Positions 18,456-28,220 are shown, counted from the stretch's first letter. The stretch is DNA of 64,000 nt from Mycobacterium lacus (GCF_010731535.1 NZ_AP022581.1:2489952-2553951); one strand, 5' to 3'. The notes: generated by a model not told the origin, from the letters alone. Numbers and translations are program-made.

Positions 18456-19744
18456 CGACGCCGCACCGTCAGCGTCAGGAAGTGTGCCGAGCAGGAGATG
18501 CAGGGGTCGTAGCTGCGAATCACGCGCTCACACAGCGTGGTCAGTGCGGCATCGTCGAGTTCGAGGTTGCCGGAGACCACGCGGGCCAGGTCGGCTTCAA
18601 TAGCCGCCTGATTCTGGGAGGTGGGCGGGATCAGGGTCGCCGCGGAAACCAGCCCGTCCGTGTCGATCTCGTATCGGTGATATAGCAAGCCGCGGGGGGC
18701 CTCGCTGACCCCATGCCCCACGCCGGCACGAGCGGGAACCTCCACGAACGGGCGCGACGGACGCTGGTAGCCGTCGATGATCCGCAGCGCCTCGTCGATC
18801 GCGTAGACCACCTCGACGGCACGAACAATAATGCTTCGGAACGGGTTTCGACATTGGCCCGAAAGCCCGGCGCTGGCGGCGGCCTGCGCGGCGACCGGCG
18901 ACAGCGCCGACGAATTGAGCGAATACCGGGCCAGCGGCCCGGTCAGGTAGCGACCGCCGTCGAGCGTGGCGTGCAGCGCGGTGGAGTACGGCACTTGCGC
19001 CTCGCGCACATGCCCGGTGAAGTCGGCCGCCGGAAACGACGGGCCCGCGCTGCGCGCGATGGCGCCGTTCTCGATCGGATATCGACCGGGCTGGCTCAGC
19101 GCCAGCATTTCGTGGTCGAGCTCGAGCTCGGGGAACTCGAACCCGGACACCCACTCGACGGTCGCCAGCGCGCTGTCCAGCGCCCGGCGCAATTGCTCGA
19201 CCAGCGGGCCGAAATCCGCCTTGGCTGGCACCGAGTAAAACCCGCCGAGGCGGACATTGACGGGGTGTATCGCCCGCCCGCCGATGAACTCCATTAGCCG
19301 GTTGCCCGCCTTCTTCAGCGCAAGCCCGCGCTCGACGATGTCGCGCTCGTCGCGGGCCAACGCGATCGCGTCGGGGTAGCCCAGGAAATCCGGTGCATGC
19401 AACAGGTAGATGTGCAGGACGTGACTGTGGATCCATTCGCCGCAGTACAGCAGCCGCCGCAGCGCGACGAGCTCGGGATCCACCTCGACGCCGCAGGCGT
19501 CTTCGATCGCGTTGCAGGCGCTGACCTGATAGGCAATCGGGCATATTCCGCAGACCCGCGCGGTCAGGTCTGGGGGCTCGGTGTAAGCGCGTCCCCGCAG
19601 GAACGCCTCGAAAAACCGCGGCGGCTCATAGATGTTGAGCTCGACGCGTTCGAGGGCTCCGTCCTTCAGCGTGATGTATAGCGCCCCTTCGCCTTCCACG
19701 CGAGTCAGCGTGCCGACGCTCAGCGTCCGCTCGGAGGCAGTCAC
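18452..19744 (-). CDS. NiFe hydrogenase large (alpha) subunit, group 3b type
   Basis: 430 residues from a GTG at 19744 that overlaps the small-subunit stop (GTGA); longer in-frame extensions only run through that gene. The L1 motif RVCGICP is near residues 64-70 and the L2 motif DPCISCSAH sits just before the C-terminus, supplying the four Cys that hold the Ni-Fe centre. Nine residues (FLTLTVRRR) follow the final His, the expected cleaved tail. With delta, gamma and beta genes upstream this is a cytosolic NAD(P)-linked bidirectional (sulfhydrogenase-type) enzyme. A related hydrogenase in M. smegmatis (Hyd3) is hypoxia and DosR controlled. Confidence 0.92.
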   Translation of the reverse strand: MTASERTLSVGTLTRVEGEGALYITLKDGALERVELNIYEPPRFFEAFLRGRAYTEPPDLTARVCGICPIAYQVSACNAIEDACGVEVDPELVALRRLLYCGEWIHSHVLHIYLLHAPDFLGYPDAIALARDERDIVERGLALKKAGNRLMEFIGGRAIHPVNVRLGGFYSVPAKADFGPLVEQLRRALDSALATVEWVSGFEFPELELDHEMLALSQPGRYPIENGAIARSAGPSFPAADFTGHVREAQVPYSTALHATLDGGRYLTGPLARYSLNSSALSPVAAQAAASAGLSGQCRNPFRSIIVRAVEVVYAIDEALRIIDGYQRPSRPFVEVPARAGVGHGVSEAPRGLLYHRYEIDTDGLVSAATLIPPTSQNQAAIEADLARVVSGNLELDDAALTTLCERVIRSYDPCISCSAHFLTLTVRRR

Positions 19745-20499
19745 CGTGTGCTCCGCTCGGCGGCGAAGGTGGCGACGTTGAAGGTCGAAAACACCCGATC
19801 GACATCGCCCTGCGCCATCCCGTCGCGGCGCAGCACCGGGATCAACGTCGACGTTTGCGGCGCCGCGGACGGACCGAAGCAGCCGTAGCAACCACGATGG
19901 TGCCTGGGACACAGCGCTCCGCAGCCGGCGTGGGTGACCGGGCCCAGACACGGTATGCCTTCGGCGACCAGGACACACGTGACCCCGCGGAGCTTGCACT
20001 CGGTGCACACCGTCTTGGCCGGCAGCCGAGGTTTGCGCCCGATCAGCAGCGCCGCGAGCGTGTCGAGCAGCTGTCCGCGGTCGATCGGACAGCCCTGCAG
20101 CTGGTAGTCCACCTTGACGTGTGCCGACGCCGGCGTGGAGGTGGCCAGCGTGTCGATGTACTCCGGTTTGGCGTAGACGACCGAGGTGAACTCCGCGATG
20201 TCGGCGAAGTTGCGTAGCGCCTGCACGCCCCCGGCCGTCGCGCACGCGCCAATCGTGACCAGCACCCTCGACTGCTCCCGGATTTCGCGGATCCGTTGCT
20301 CGTCACGCCGGGTGGTGATCGAGCCCTCGACCAGCGACACGTCGTACGGCCCACCAACCATGGCGCTGGAGGCCTCGGCAAAGGTGGCGATCTCCACGTG
20401 GTCGGCGATCGTCAGCAACTCGTCCTCGCAGTCGAGCAGCGTCAGCTGGCAACCGTCGCAGGAGGCAAATTTCCACACCGCCAACGTAGTTGGGCTCAT
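19741..20499 (-). CDS. NiFe hydrogenase small (delta) subunit, group 3b type
   Basis: 252 residues. FeS-ligating cysteines: N-terminal [34 protein letters not shown], then a C-terminal cluster ([20 protein letters not shown]). Transfers electrons between the Ni-Fe site and the diaphorase subunits. Its stop is 20499->19741 with the large subunit GTG overlapping, and its start is immediately after the gamma stop (20500), so the four genes form one operon. Confidence 0.9.
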   Translation of the reverse strand: MSPTTLAVWKFASCDGCQLTLLDCEDELLTIADHVEIATFAEASSAMVGGPYDVSLVEGSITTRRDEQRIREIREQSRVLVTIGACATAGGVQALRNFADIAEFTSVVYAKPEYIDTLATSTPASAHVKVDYQLQGCPIDRGQLLDTLAALLIGRKPRLPAKTVCTECKLRGVTCVLVAEGIPCLGPVTHAGCGALCPRHHRGCYGCFGPSAAPQTSTLIPVLRRDGMAQGDVDRVFSTFNVATFAAERSTR

Positions 20500-21330
20500 C
20501 TACAGCTCCTTCACCCGCAGAAGGGGGCCCGCAACGTCGTAACCGACGACGGGGCCGTCGCGGCATAGCAACAACGGACCCAGCTGGCAATGGCCGCACC
20601 AGCCGATGCCGCACTGCATGTTGCGTTCCAGTGAGACCCGAATGTCATGCGCGGCTATGCCTTTCGATATCAGGGCCTCGGCGCCGAACCGAAGCATCGG
20701 CTCCGGCCCGCAGAGGAACGCGGTCGTGCGATCGGGGTCCAGCGTCAGCCGGCGCAGCGGCTCGGTGACCAGGCCGACTTCGCCGCGCCAGCCTTGGACT
20801 GGGACGTCGACCGTGACATGTAGTTCGATCTGCGGGTCTTGCGCCCACATTTCGAGCTGGGCGGCAAACAAGAAGTCCGAGCGCGAGCGGGCACCCACGA
20901 TCAACGTCAGCTTGCCGTAGCGCGAGCGCTCGGCCAGTGCGCCCAGCACCGCCGGACGCAACGGGCACAGCCCCACGCCACCGGCGACCATGACCAAATC
21001 CCGGCCGACAGCTTCGGCCAATCCCCAGGTGGTGCCGAACGGCCCCCGCACACCGACGACGCTGCCGGGCTGGGCATCGCGCAGCGCGCGGCTGACCGCC
21101 CCCACCGCCCGGATCGTGTGTGTGATCGAGCCGTCCTTCACGGTCGGATCGCCGCTGATCGAGATCGCAGCCTCGCCGACCCCGAAGGCGTAGAGCATCA
21201 TGAATTCGCCCGGCTGCGGTGCCCGCAACACCTCGCCGAGCGGCTCCAGGCATAACGTCGCCGAATCCGGGCTCTCCACAACGCGACTGCGCACCCGATA
21301 CGGGACAGGCGCCATCGGCCCGTCAGTCAT
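20500..21330 (-). CDS. Hydrogenase gamma subunit, FAD/NAD(P)-binding with [2Fe-2S] tail
   Basis: 276 residues of the ferredoxin-NADP reductase-like/dihydroorotate dehydrogenase electron-transfer type. An FAD-binding barrel lies in residues 10-105, then the nucleotide-binding region [15 protein letters not shown] and GPEPMLRF. The C-terminal [2Fe-2S] motif is [19 protein letters not shown]. It forms the NAD(P)H-oxidising module of the group 3b enzyme. The start overlaps the end of the beta gene by 8 bp. Confidence 0.9.
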   Translation of the reverse strand: MTDGPMAPVPYRVRSRVVESPDSATLCLEPLGEVLRAPQPGEFMMLYAFGVGEAAISISGDPTVKDGSITHTIRAVGAVSRALRDAQPGSVVGVRGPFGTTWGLAEAVGRDLVMVAGGVGLCPLRPAVLGALAERSRYGKLTLIVGARSRSDFLFAAQLEMWAQDPQIELHVTVDVPVQGWRGEVGLVTEPLRRLTLDPDRTTAFLCGPEPMLRFGAEALISKGIAAHDIRVSLERNMQCGIGWCGHCQLGPLLLCRDGPVVGYDVAGPLLRVKEL

Positions 21331-22456
21331 CGCCGACCGTCCCGGCCATCTTGTTCACCTCGGCGGTGATATCGATGCCGGTCGGACACCAGGCGATGCA
21401 TCGCCCGCAGCCGACGCAGCCCGACATGCCGAACTGGTCGTGCCACGTGCCCAATTTGTGGGTCAACCAGTGCCGGTAGCGCGAGGCCCCGGAACGTCGG
21501 ACGCTGCCGCCACCGTGCACGTAGGTGAAGTCGAACTCGTAACATGACGCCCAATGACGCCAACGTTCGGCGTGTTCACCCGTGAGGTCGCTGACATCCT
21601 CGGTGCTGGTGCAAAAGCAGGTGGGGCACACCATGGTGCAGTTGCCGCAGGTCAGGCAGCGACTGGCCACCTCGTCCCACTGCGGTGACTCGCGTGACCG
21701 GATCAACAGGTCCCGCAGGTCCGCCTCCGGCATCCGGCGGCCCATGTGCTGCGCCGCGTCCCCCACATCGGCACGGGCACAGTCGATTTCCGCACGGCTG
21801 GCCGCCCGGTTCGGAACGGCCGCGAGCACGTCCGCGCCCGCTTCGCTGCCGACGTCAACCAGGTAGGTCACCTCGTCACCGTCGACGCGCTCGGTCAGCG
21901 CCAAGTCGTACCCGCCTCCGACGGCGGGCCCGGTGCCCATCGAGGCGCAGAAGCACAGCCCGCCCGGTTCTGTGCAGTTCACCGCGACCACGAAAATCTG
22001 TCGTCGACGGCTGACGAACGAGTTGTCCGGATATTGCGAACGGCCCAACACCCGGTCGAGGGTGGCGATCGCGGCGAGGTCGCAGCCCCGCACGCCGAGG
22101 AACGCGTACCGCGGCGCCTCCCGTTCGGCTTCGCTGTCACTGACCCCGTCCCGCGTGCCGGCCCATAGCCGCAGCCGCGGCGGATGCAGGAACTGCTTCC
22201 ACGACTGCGGCCCGGACGAATGCCCGAACACCGCGTCGTCGTCGCGACGACGCACCCGATAATGCCCCGGACCCACATCAACACCCCAGCCGCGCGGAAG
22301 ATCGCGCGCCGACTCGAGTTCGGCCAGCACGATCGCGTTGTCGCGCAACGTCGGACCGATCACGCGATACCCACGCTCGATCAACAGGTCGACGAGGCGA
22401 TGCAGCCCGGCAGTATCGAGCAGCGCGGCGTTGGCTTCGTCAGCGTATCCGCCCAT
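21323..22456 (-). CDS. Hydrogenase beta subunit, 4Fe-4S ferredoxin-type
   Basis: 377 residues. Two cysteine clusters near the C-terminus bind 4Fe-4S centres: [16 protein letters not shown] and [14 protein letters not shown]. The N-terminal part resembles the HyhB/AsrA electron-transfer subunits of sulfhydrogenases. First gene of the hydrogenase operon. The 70 bp upstream hold no convincing DevR box (only a half-site GGGACCTG near 22531), so its promoter is not clear. Confidence 0.88.
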   Translation of the reverse strand: MGGYADEANAALLDTAGLHRLVDLLIERGYRVIGPTLRDNAIVLAELESARDLPRGWGVDVGPGHYRVRRRDDDAVFGHSSGPQSWKQFLHPPRLRLWAGTRDGVSDSEAEREAPRYAFLGVRGCDLAAIATLDRVLGRSQYPDNSFVSRRRQIFVVAVNCTEPGGLCFCASMGTGPAVGGGYDLALTERVDGDEVTYLVDVGSEAGADVLAAVPNRAASRAEIDCARADVGDAAQHMGRRMPEADLRDLLIRSRESPQWDEVASRCLTCGNCTMVCPTCFCTSTEDVSDLTGEHAERWRHWASCYEFDFTYVHGGGSVRRSGASRYRHWLTHKLGTWHDQFGMSGCVGCGRCIAWCPTGIDITAEVNKMAGTVGDD

Positions 22457-22525
22457 CGACCCATCATCCGTCAGTGAAGGCTGGTCTGGCCATGGTCAAC
22501 GCCGATTGGTCCGACCGCCATCTTC

Positions 22526-23285
22526 TTACCGGGACCTGATCTCGCGCTCCCACTCGGTGTCGCGTGCTCGATCGAGCCGTGCGCGGACCCCACCCACCAC
22601 CGACGTCATCGCGACACCCACGATCAGCAAGCCCACCGTCGCCGCCCCTATCGCGTCGCCCACGGCATGCGACGCCGGTGTTGGCGCGCGACCGGGCAGC
22701 TGGCCAATCCCAGCGCGGTAGCGGTGAGGAGCACGACGCTGGTGACCTCGCCGGCCCGCACCCATGCGGCGTTGTCCTCGTCGGGTGAGGAGCCGGGCGG
22801 CATGGCCAGCGCTGGGCGGCAAACATCCGGCTGGGCATCGCCGCGGCGGAGTCCGATACTGGCGTGTTGCGAGCTGGAACGCCGGCCACGGAGGCGTATC
22901 GCCCGCTCCACATGGTGAGCTCGGCAAGATAGTCCGGTTTGGTTGCGTGGTTCCAAACGGATTGCACCACAATCTCATTCAGCTTGTCGGTAGCGCAAAC
23001 TGGGCGCAGCGGCACCCCGTTCCCGGCCGCCCGAGCCATCAGGGCAATGTCACCCACCGATACCGGCCAGAAGCTGTAATGCCGCCGATCGGTCCGCCGC
23101 CGCGGTATCGCCGCAGCGAGCACAATATCGAGCTGATCCGCGTTATGCGCAGACACTCCGATCGCGGCAAGGCGAGTCGCAAAGACCCGCCACCGCCATG
23201 GCTGCGTATTGTGCACGGACGGGTCCCGGGAAGCCAGGGTCAGCACCGTCCGGAGTGTGCCGGCATCCGGAAATCCCGTGTTCAT
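22526..23285 (-). pseudogene. Chimeric remnant: Rv3131-like nitroreductase 5' part joined to an Rv1733c-like membrane protein 3' end
   Basis: From ATG 23285 the product starts like Rv3131 (DAGTLRTVLTLASRDPSVHN, TQPWRWRV). About 55-60 codons are missing before [12 protein letters not shown]. The frame continues to ELTMWSGRYASVAGVPARN, then shifts near 22820; the next nitroreductase segment (AMPPGSSPDEDNAAWVRAGE, VTSVVLLTATALGLASCPV) is in another frame. Near 22690 nitroreductase similarity stops and a different C-terminus appears in the frame ending at 22526: VGDAIGAATVGLLIVGVAM, then RARLDRARDTEWEREI, as in Rv1733c-type two-TM proteins. Both parents are DosR-regulon families, so this looks like a deletion that fused two dormancy genes. 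Confidence 0.7.
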
Positions 23286-23409
23286 GGTTCTCGCTCCCGT
23301 TCAGTCGGCGAAGTCTTCATCTCCACGGTCGCTCGGTCGCGCCGGCTATACGTAGAGCATGCCGTCCATAATCGAAGAGGACTTTGTGCTATGCGCAGGC
23401 GGACTTTCG

Positions 23410-23709
23410 CTACCCCGCGGCTGCCAGGGTGACTTCAACCGACAAGTTCTGGCCGACGGCATAGGCCGCCGGCCAATCGCCGAGTCGCGCGGCCCGGGCG
23501 AGATCGTCAACCAGAGGGCTCTGGACTCCAAGCTCCGCCAGCCACGCCGAAACTGTGGGCGCGATCTGGTGAGCCGGCACATCGACTGCGCGGCCTGCGT
23601 GCAGGCGATCGATCACGTGGTACATCGTCGGTGCCGGTTCGCGATGTTTCCCCAGCCCGATCGCCAGGGCTATTCGGTCAACCCGCGCCACAGATGTCGT
23701 GAAGTTCAT
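23410..23709 (-). CDS. Small unrecognised protein, possible dormancy-regulon member
   Basis: 99 residues from ATG 23709, chosen over a longer frame (23913) because GAGGAGG stands 6 bp before it. No signal peptide or membrane segment. The C-terminal half reads HQIAPTVSAWLAELGVQSPL and LARAARLGDWPAAYAVGQNL, an alpha-helical pattern I do not recognise. A palindrome resembling a DevR box (23861-23874) is 150 bp upstream, inside the rejected extension. From 23710 to 24168 I see no other gene. Confidence 0.55.
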   Translation of the reverse strand: MNFTTSVARVDRIALAIGLGKHREPAPTMYHVIDRLHAGRAVDVPAHQIAPTVSAWLAELGVQSPLVDDLARAARLGDWPAAYAVGQNLSVEVTLAAAG

Positions 23710-23860
23710 CGCGGCCTCCTCGATCAGCCTTGCGTGCCATCCGACCACATCCCGGTGTGTGGCGAGTAGGGCCGAACGGAACGGGATGGCAGTGATTTCG
23801 GTCGTGATTGTCGCCTTGCCGAAGTCCCCAGCGGAGAGGCCGTTCGTCACACTCGTCCCA

Positions 23861-23874
23861 AGGCCGAATGGCCC
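23861..23874. promoter_or_regulatory. Weak DevR-like palindrome
   Basis: AGGCCGAATGGCCC keeps the GG-C-N4-G-CCC skeleton but departs from consensus at several positions. It lies upstream of the small gene at 23709. Low confidence. Confidence 0.3.
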
Positions 23875-24168
23875 TAACTGTTCGGCGCACGGCACTCTGG
23901 TCACATCTGCCACGCACGTCTCGGCGGGTTGGGGTGTTCGTTGCGCCCGCCTCGCGGCGACAAATCCCCTGCGTGCCTTAGCTCGTCGCTACGAGGTGCG
24001 CAAACTGTGTACCGGCTCAACCCAGCGATTCGTGGGGCAGATGTGACGACCGCGGCCAGGTTCGACCCGCGAGTGCCCCGCCAACTCCAACGGCCGGTGG
24101 CGGATTCCCTATCACCCACCATCAGAAATACTCTCGACCACAATGGTTTCGGCGTCCGCCGGTCAACC

Positions 24169-25347
24169 CTATGTGGAGTTACCGGTGTCAGCCTGCCTAT
24201 CCGTTGCTGCGGCGGCCTGGCCGCGCGCCGCCAGCGCGCCGGCGATGGACGTGCAACCGATTGTCAGCAAGGCGCCGAGCATCAGCGCCGACGGTTCACC
24301 GGCGGCGAGCAGGTGTTCCTGGGTGCCTATGGTGGCCGCGGCCACCGGCACACCCAGCTGCGCGGCCGACAGCACCGCCAGCGTCAGCGGCTGGCCGAGC
24401 AGCCTTCCGGCGCAATGCGCCAGCACGGCACCCAGCCCCAGGCCCACGCCCAGCAGAATGAGTTTTGGGTGCGAACCCAGGTCGCGTACCTGCAGCGAGG
24501 CGCCCAGCCAGACGAAGAACAATGGGCTGAAGAACCCCTCGGTGATGCCGAACAGCTGACGGGCCAGCCGACGCGGTTCGCCGATCAAGGCGATCACCAA
24601 ACCCAGCGCGAAGCCCGCCAGCATGATCGACACGTGGGTGCTGACGGCGAGCGCCGCCAGCGCGAACAGGAGGATCAGGTTGGTCCGCAATTCCAGCGCG
24701 AACCGATGTTGCTTGGAATACTCGTGCACGCGCTGCCGCCAGCCCTTGCGGTCGAACGCGCGCAACAGCGCGAAAAGCACCACCGCGCAGCCCGCGACGG
24801 CCAGTCCCCCGAGTGCGGCCGTCGGCGCCTGTCGCACGTCAATCACCAACGGCAGCAACACGATACATGCGGAATCCGCAATGGCGATCTGCGCGGTCAC
24901 GGAGAGCACCTGCGGCCCTTGCAACCGCAGCGAATCCATCACCGGTAGGGCCAGCGCCGCCGACGACGAGGCCATCAGCACCGCGTAAAGCTCCCCGTGG
25001 CCGGTGCCGAACCCCGTCGCCAACCCGACACCGAGTACCCCGGCAACGGCACCGACGAAAACGGCGCGCGCGAACGCCCGCGGCACCGCCGACCGTAGCG
25101 CGTGGCCACGGACCGGAACATCGGTGCCCACGACGAACATCACCAGCGCGAAGCCGATGTTCGCGAACATCTCGAGCGTCGGGTTGGCGGCGTCGACGAC
25201 GCCAAAACCGGTCCTGCCGACGACGAGTCCCACGATCAACTCACCGATGATCACCGGAATCCGCAGGCGCGGCAGCGACGCCAGCAGCGGACCCGCCAAC
25301 CCTATGACGGCAAGCAGCGCCAGCGTTTCGAAGCCGAACCCGTGCAC
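24169..25347 (-). CDS. CPA2-family cation/proton antiporter (Kef/NapA-type)
   Basis: 392 residues, GTG start at 25347, about 11-12 hydrophobic segments and nothing at the C-terminus beyond a short Ala/Gln tail (no TrkA-N or USP domain). The N-terminal segment IPVIIGELIVGLVVGRTGFG is the CPA2 signature. A later SSSAALALPVMDSL...IADSACIVLLP segment carries the helix-5-type acidic residue. It would exchange Na+ or K+ for H+ across the inner membrane. It stands alone, with the small unknown gene far downstream. The ion is not predictable. Confidence 0.85.
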   Translation of the reverse strand: MHGFGFETLALLAVIGLAGPLLASLPRLRIPVIIGELIVGLVVGRTGFGVVDAANPTLEMFANIGFALVMFVVGTDVPVRGHALRSAVPRAFARAVFVGAVAGVLGVGLATGFGTGHGELYAVLMASSSAALALPVMDSLRLQGPQVLSVTAQIAIADSACIVLLPLVIDVRQAPTAALGGLAVAGCAVVLFALLRAFDRKGWRQRVHEYSKQHRFALELRTNLILLFALAALAVSTHVSIMLAGFALGLVIALIGEPRRLARQLFGITEGFFSPLFFVWLGASLQVRDLGSHPKLILLGVGLGLGAVLAHCAGRLLGQPLTLAVLSAAQLGVPVAAATIGTQEHLLAAGEPSALMLGALLTIGCTSIAGALAARGQAAAATDRQADTGNST

Positions 25348-25491
25348 GTCAACGCCCTTTCAGCGGCGGTGTGCCCGCGAGGTTTCCGGCACGCATGTTC
25401 CGATCGTCGGAGGTCATGGCCCGTTAGGCAAGCACGAAGTCCTCGTCGGTTTTCCCGGACGGGCATCCGCCGACATGTCGAGATTGCTTCC

Positions 25492-25743
25492 ATGCCCAAG
25501 GCGCGCCGAACGATAGCGATCATCGCGGTGTGCTGTGCGGGTGTTGCAGCATGCGCGAGCGCGGCCGTTTCGCAGACCACACCAAGATCGAAGCCGGCCA
25601 GCAGGTGCATCGCTTCGAATTTCCGGGTATCGACAAGTCCGCCGTCTGGAGGTATTGCTCACCACCAGCAATGGCCGATGCTTCGTGATCGGACCGGGCA
25701 GCTAAACACGTCAGGCGCGAACGAGCCACGGAGGATGCAATGA
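25492..25743 (+). CDS. Possible small secreted/lipoprotein-like ORF or its remnant
   Basis: 83 codons from ATG 25492: a basic N-terminus, then IAIIAVCCAGVAACASAA, which looks like an export signal with a lipobox-like AAC. Downstream the frame is unstructured; a neighbouring frame gives the plausible segment VLLTTSNGRCFVIGPGS with a stop at 25704, suggesting a frameshifted lipoprotein. Its stop overlaps the next gene's ATG. Low confidence that it is functional. The rest of 25348-25739 holds nothing else I can support. Confidence 0.3.
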   Translation: MPKARRTIAIIAVCCAGVAACASAAVSQTTPRSKPASRCIASNFRVSTSPPSGGIAHHQQWPMLRDRTGQLNTSGANEPRRMQ

Positions 25744-26870
25744 GTTCTGGCACGACCGAATCCATGACTGACATTTCGCGGCGCTCATTCGGACGGATCG
25801 CAGGGGAATTGAGCGTGCTGAGCGTTGCTGGCCTGGCGGCCGCATGCAGCTCACAACCCGCTCGCTCACCATCGCCCCCCGCCAGCCCCGCGCCATCATC
25901 GGGCACGAACGTCGGCTTCGTGTTGTCACACGAACAATTCGCCACCGCCCAACTGGTCGACCAGGCTCAGGCGGCTGAGCAGGCCGGATTCCAGTACCTG
26001 TGGGTCAGCGACCATCTGCAACCGTGGCAGGACAACGAGGGGTACGCGATGTTCCCCTGGCACACTCTGGCGTTGGTGGGCCAACGAACGAACCACATCA
26101 CGTTCGGAACGGCCGTGACCTGTCCCATCTACCGCTACCACCCGACGATCGTCGCGCAAGCGTTCGCTTCGCTTGCGATCCTCAACCCGGGGCGGGTTTT
26201 CCTCGGTCTGGGCACCGGAGAACGCCTCAACGAGCAGGCCGCGACCGGACAGTTCGGCCCGTATCACGAGCGCCATGACCGATTGATCGAAGCCATCCAC
26301 ATTATCCGGCAACTGTGGAGCGGACAACGAATCTCATTCCAGGGTCGCTACTTCCAGACCAACCAACTCAAGCTGTATAACCTGCCGCAGTCACCGCCGC
26401 CCATCTTCGTGGCCGCGGCGGGCCCAAGAAGCGCGCACTTGGCCGGGCAACACGGCGACGGCTGGATCACACACAACACCACCGATATCAAGGACCCGAA
26501 GCTGTTGGCCGCCTTCAACAACGGCGCACGCGCGTCCGGCCGCGATCCCGCCACCCTAGGCAAGCGTGCGCAGATATTCGCCGTCGTTGGTGATCAGAAC
26601 GAGGCCAACCGGGCCGCAGAACTGTGGCGGTTCACCAACGCCGGGCCGGTTGATCAACCCAACCCGGCGGACATCCAGAGGGCGTCCGAGGCAAACCCGC
26701 TCGACCACGTGATCGCACACTGGGTCATCGGTACTGATCCCGCTGCCCACATCGACGCGATAAAGACCGTTTTCGATGCCGGCGCCATCCCATTCATGCA
26801 CTTTCCCCAGCAGGATCCCCTCGTCGCCATCGACTTCTACCGCACCCAAGTGCTGCCTCTTCTGCACTAG
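25740..26870 (+). CDS. F420-dependent LLM-class oxidoreductase, exported (Fgd2/fHMAD-like)
   Basis: 376 residues from ATG 25740 with GGAGG 5 bp before it. The N-terminus has a twin-arginine signal (SRRSFGR) and a lipobox-like ending (LAAACS), so the enzyme is predicted to be exported by Tat and possibly lipid-anchored. The mature part is a luciferase-like TIM barrel: WVSDHLQPW, ITFGTAVTCPIYRYHP, VFLGLGTGERLNE and AAGPRSAHLAG are family motifs. It closely resembles Rv0132c, the F420-dependent hydroxymycolic acid dehydrogenase, which would convert hydroxy- to keto-mycolates in the envelope. Orthology is likely but not proved without a tree. Confidence 0.8.
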   Translation: MSSGTTESMTDISRRSFGRIAGELSVLSVAGLAAACSSQPARSPSPPASPAPSSGTNVGFVLSHEQFATAQLVDQAQAAEQAGFQYLWVSDHLQPWQDNEGYAMFPWHTLALVGQRTNHITFGTAVTCPIYRYHPTIVAQAFASLAILNPGRVFLGLGTGERLNEQAATGQFGPYHERHDRLIEAIHIIRQLWSGQRISFQGRYFQTNQLKLYNLPQSPPPIFVAAAGPRSAHLAGQHGDGWITHNTTDIKDPKLLAAFNNGARASGRDPATLGKRAQIFAVVGDQNEANRAAELWRFTNAGPVDQPNPADIQRASEANPLDHVIAHWVIGTDPAAHIDAIKTVFDAGAIPFMHFPQQDPLVAIDFYRTQVLPLLH

Positions 26871-26889
26871 GGTCGCCCGGGGCGAAGCT

Positions 26890-27138
26890 CTAGCACTCGC
26901 AGGCGAGACCGTCGCCGTCGCGGTCTTGCTTCGGGCAGTAGTGGGCGCTGCCGTCGCGAATGTTGCACTCGCCGTTGGCCTTCGCCTGGGTGCAGTTGGC
27001 CCAATAGCAACTGCCGTCCTCGTTGAACTGCGTGCAGTTGATGTCGGGTGGGTCTGCCAATAGCACTGGGTCCACGCTGAACGCGGCTCCCCAGATCGCC
27101 ATTGCCGCGGCTGCCGCGACGACTGGTGCACGAGGCAT
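26890..27138 (-). CDS. Small exported Excalibur (calcium-binding) domain protein
   Basis: 82 residues from ATG 27138. Signal peptide PRAPVVAAAAAMAIWGAAFS. The mature part is Cys-rich (NCTQFNEDGSCYWANCTQA, KANGECNIRDG) and ends with the Excalibur motif DRDGDGLACEC, a Ca-binding loop. Similar short proteins are common in mycobacterial envelopes; function unknown. It is convergent with the F420 enzyme (19 bp gap). Confidence 0.8.
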   Translation of the reverse strand: MPRAPVVAAAAAMAIWGAAFSVDPVLLADPPDINCTQFNEDGSCYWANCTQAKANGECNIRDGSAHYCPKQDRDGDGLACEC

Positions 27139-27911
27139 TATCAGAAACCCATATCGGCGGCCGAGCCGACACGGCCCAGCCGGCAATCGCTCGATGGGAG
27201 TCCGGTCGCACCGCCGTCAGTCTCGACAACGTCCGTCGACTGGTGCGCCTGTGCGGCTTCGACCTCGAGCTCACGCTTGTGCCACAGGACAACAGCGATA
27301 TGGCCCAGGCGGCGCGGCTTTCTGTTCTCAGCGGCCAAGAGCGGATGGATCGTCACGCCACGGTGGCGAGGCAACTGAGGGCGCTCCGGAGGCTGGACGG
27401 GATTGAAATGGAGCTCAACCTCCCCCGCACTCTGGACGTTCTCGTCCGAAACAAGGTCGCCTACATCCTCATTGGCGGCCTCGCCGCGGTGTACCACGGC
27501 TCACCGTTTCCGACCGAAGACGCCGACATCACGCCCGAAATGGGCCGGCGAAACCTCGACAAGCTCGCCAGTGCGCTCCGCGAACTCAACGCGCGAGTCC
27601 GCACCGACTCCAAGCCCAGCGGCCTGCCGTTCCGTTGTGACGGCGAGGCACTGGCCGCTGCACAAACCTGGAATCTCACGACCGACGCCGGCGATCTCGA
27701 CGTGACGTTCCAGCCATCCGGAACACGCGGTTACCCTGACCTGCGCCGCGATGCGGCCCAGGTCCAGCTGTACGGAGTGAGTGTGCGCACCGCGTCGCTC
27801 AGTGACGTCATCCCGTCAAAGCAAGCAGCCAACCGGCCCAAGGACCAACGAATGCTGCCGGCCCTCCGTGAAATCCTTGCCGAACGGCGGGGCGGCGATC
27901 GAGACACGTAG
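27102..27911 (+). CDS. HTH remnant fused in frame to an AbiEii-like nucleotidyltransferase (toxin-antitoxin type)
   Basis: The frame 27102-27911 joins two parts. First, the second half of an XRE-type HTH antitoxin (TAQPAIARWESGRTAVSLDN, then FDLELTLVPQDNSDMAQA); its N-terminal helices are missing and the only start is a TTG inside the divergent Excalibur gene. Second, from ATG 27408, a nucleotidyltransferase-like protein of 167 residues (RNKVAYILIGGLAAVYHGSP, PTEDADITPEMG with the acidic DAD-type pair, LDVTFQPSGTRGY, SKQAANRPKDQRMLPALREI). In related loci the two are adjacent genes of a probable toxin-antitoxin pair. Here the antitoxin-like half is 5'-truncated and may no longer be expressed. 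The real start may be 27408. Confidence 0.65.
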   Translation: MPRLPRRLVHEALSETHIGGRADTAQPAIARWESGRTAVSLDNVRRLVRLCGFDLELTLVPQDNSDMAQAARLSVLSGQERMDRHATVARQLRALRRLDGIEMELNLPRTLDVLVRNKVAYILIGGLAAVYHGSPFPTEDADITPEMGRRNLDKLASALRELNARVRTDSKPSGLPFRCDGEALAAAQTWNLTTDAGDLDVTFQPSGTRGYPDLRRDAAQVQLYGVSVRTASLSDVIPSKQAANRPKDQRMLPALREILAERRGGDRDT

Positions 27912-27951
27912 CAATCGCACACCCGCGTGTCGCCGGGATCACCCCCAACCC

Positions 27952-28129
27952 TTAACCCTGGGTGCCGACGGTTATCAGGTCGCACAACGATTCGCGTCCA
28001 CGCCGGCCGCCGCACGCGGTGTTGGTCGCTGACCGCGAACCCCGCGCTTTCGAACAATGTCCGCATCTCGGCCGGCGATGCGTTGTGCTCAGATTCCAGT
28101 AACGCCGCCGGGCTGGGAACGTCCACATC
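27952..28129 (-). pseudogene. C-terminal fragment of a SAM-dependent methyltransferase-like protein
   Basis: One frame reads ASPAEMRTLFESAGFAVSDQ then RRPAWTRIVV, typical of the last strands of a class I methyltransferase. The adjoining frame supplies the ending LCDLITVGTQG with a stop at 27952, so one frameshift separates them. No N-terminal SAM-binding motif is present upstream. Identification is from pattern only. The 27912-28220 stretch holds nothing else I can support. Confidence 0.4.
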
Positions 28130-28220
28130 CGCGGGCCGGCGCCGTGCAGCTCGCGGCGTCGCGGCAGCGTCATGTGCTCGGTTCGACGGTCATCACCCGG
28201 GCTACCGCCGCCCGAGAGGC

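Noticed and set aside
19745..20245. N-terminal extension of the hydrogenase large subunit
   Set aside because: It runs out of frame through the small subunit gene; the GTG at 19744 overlaps its stop as usual for coupled genes.
22525..22545. DevR box upstream of the hydrogenase operon
   Set aside because: Only one half-site (GGGACCTG) is present, with no matching second half.
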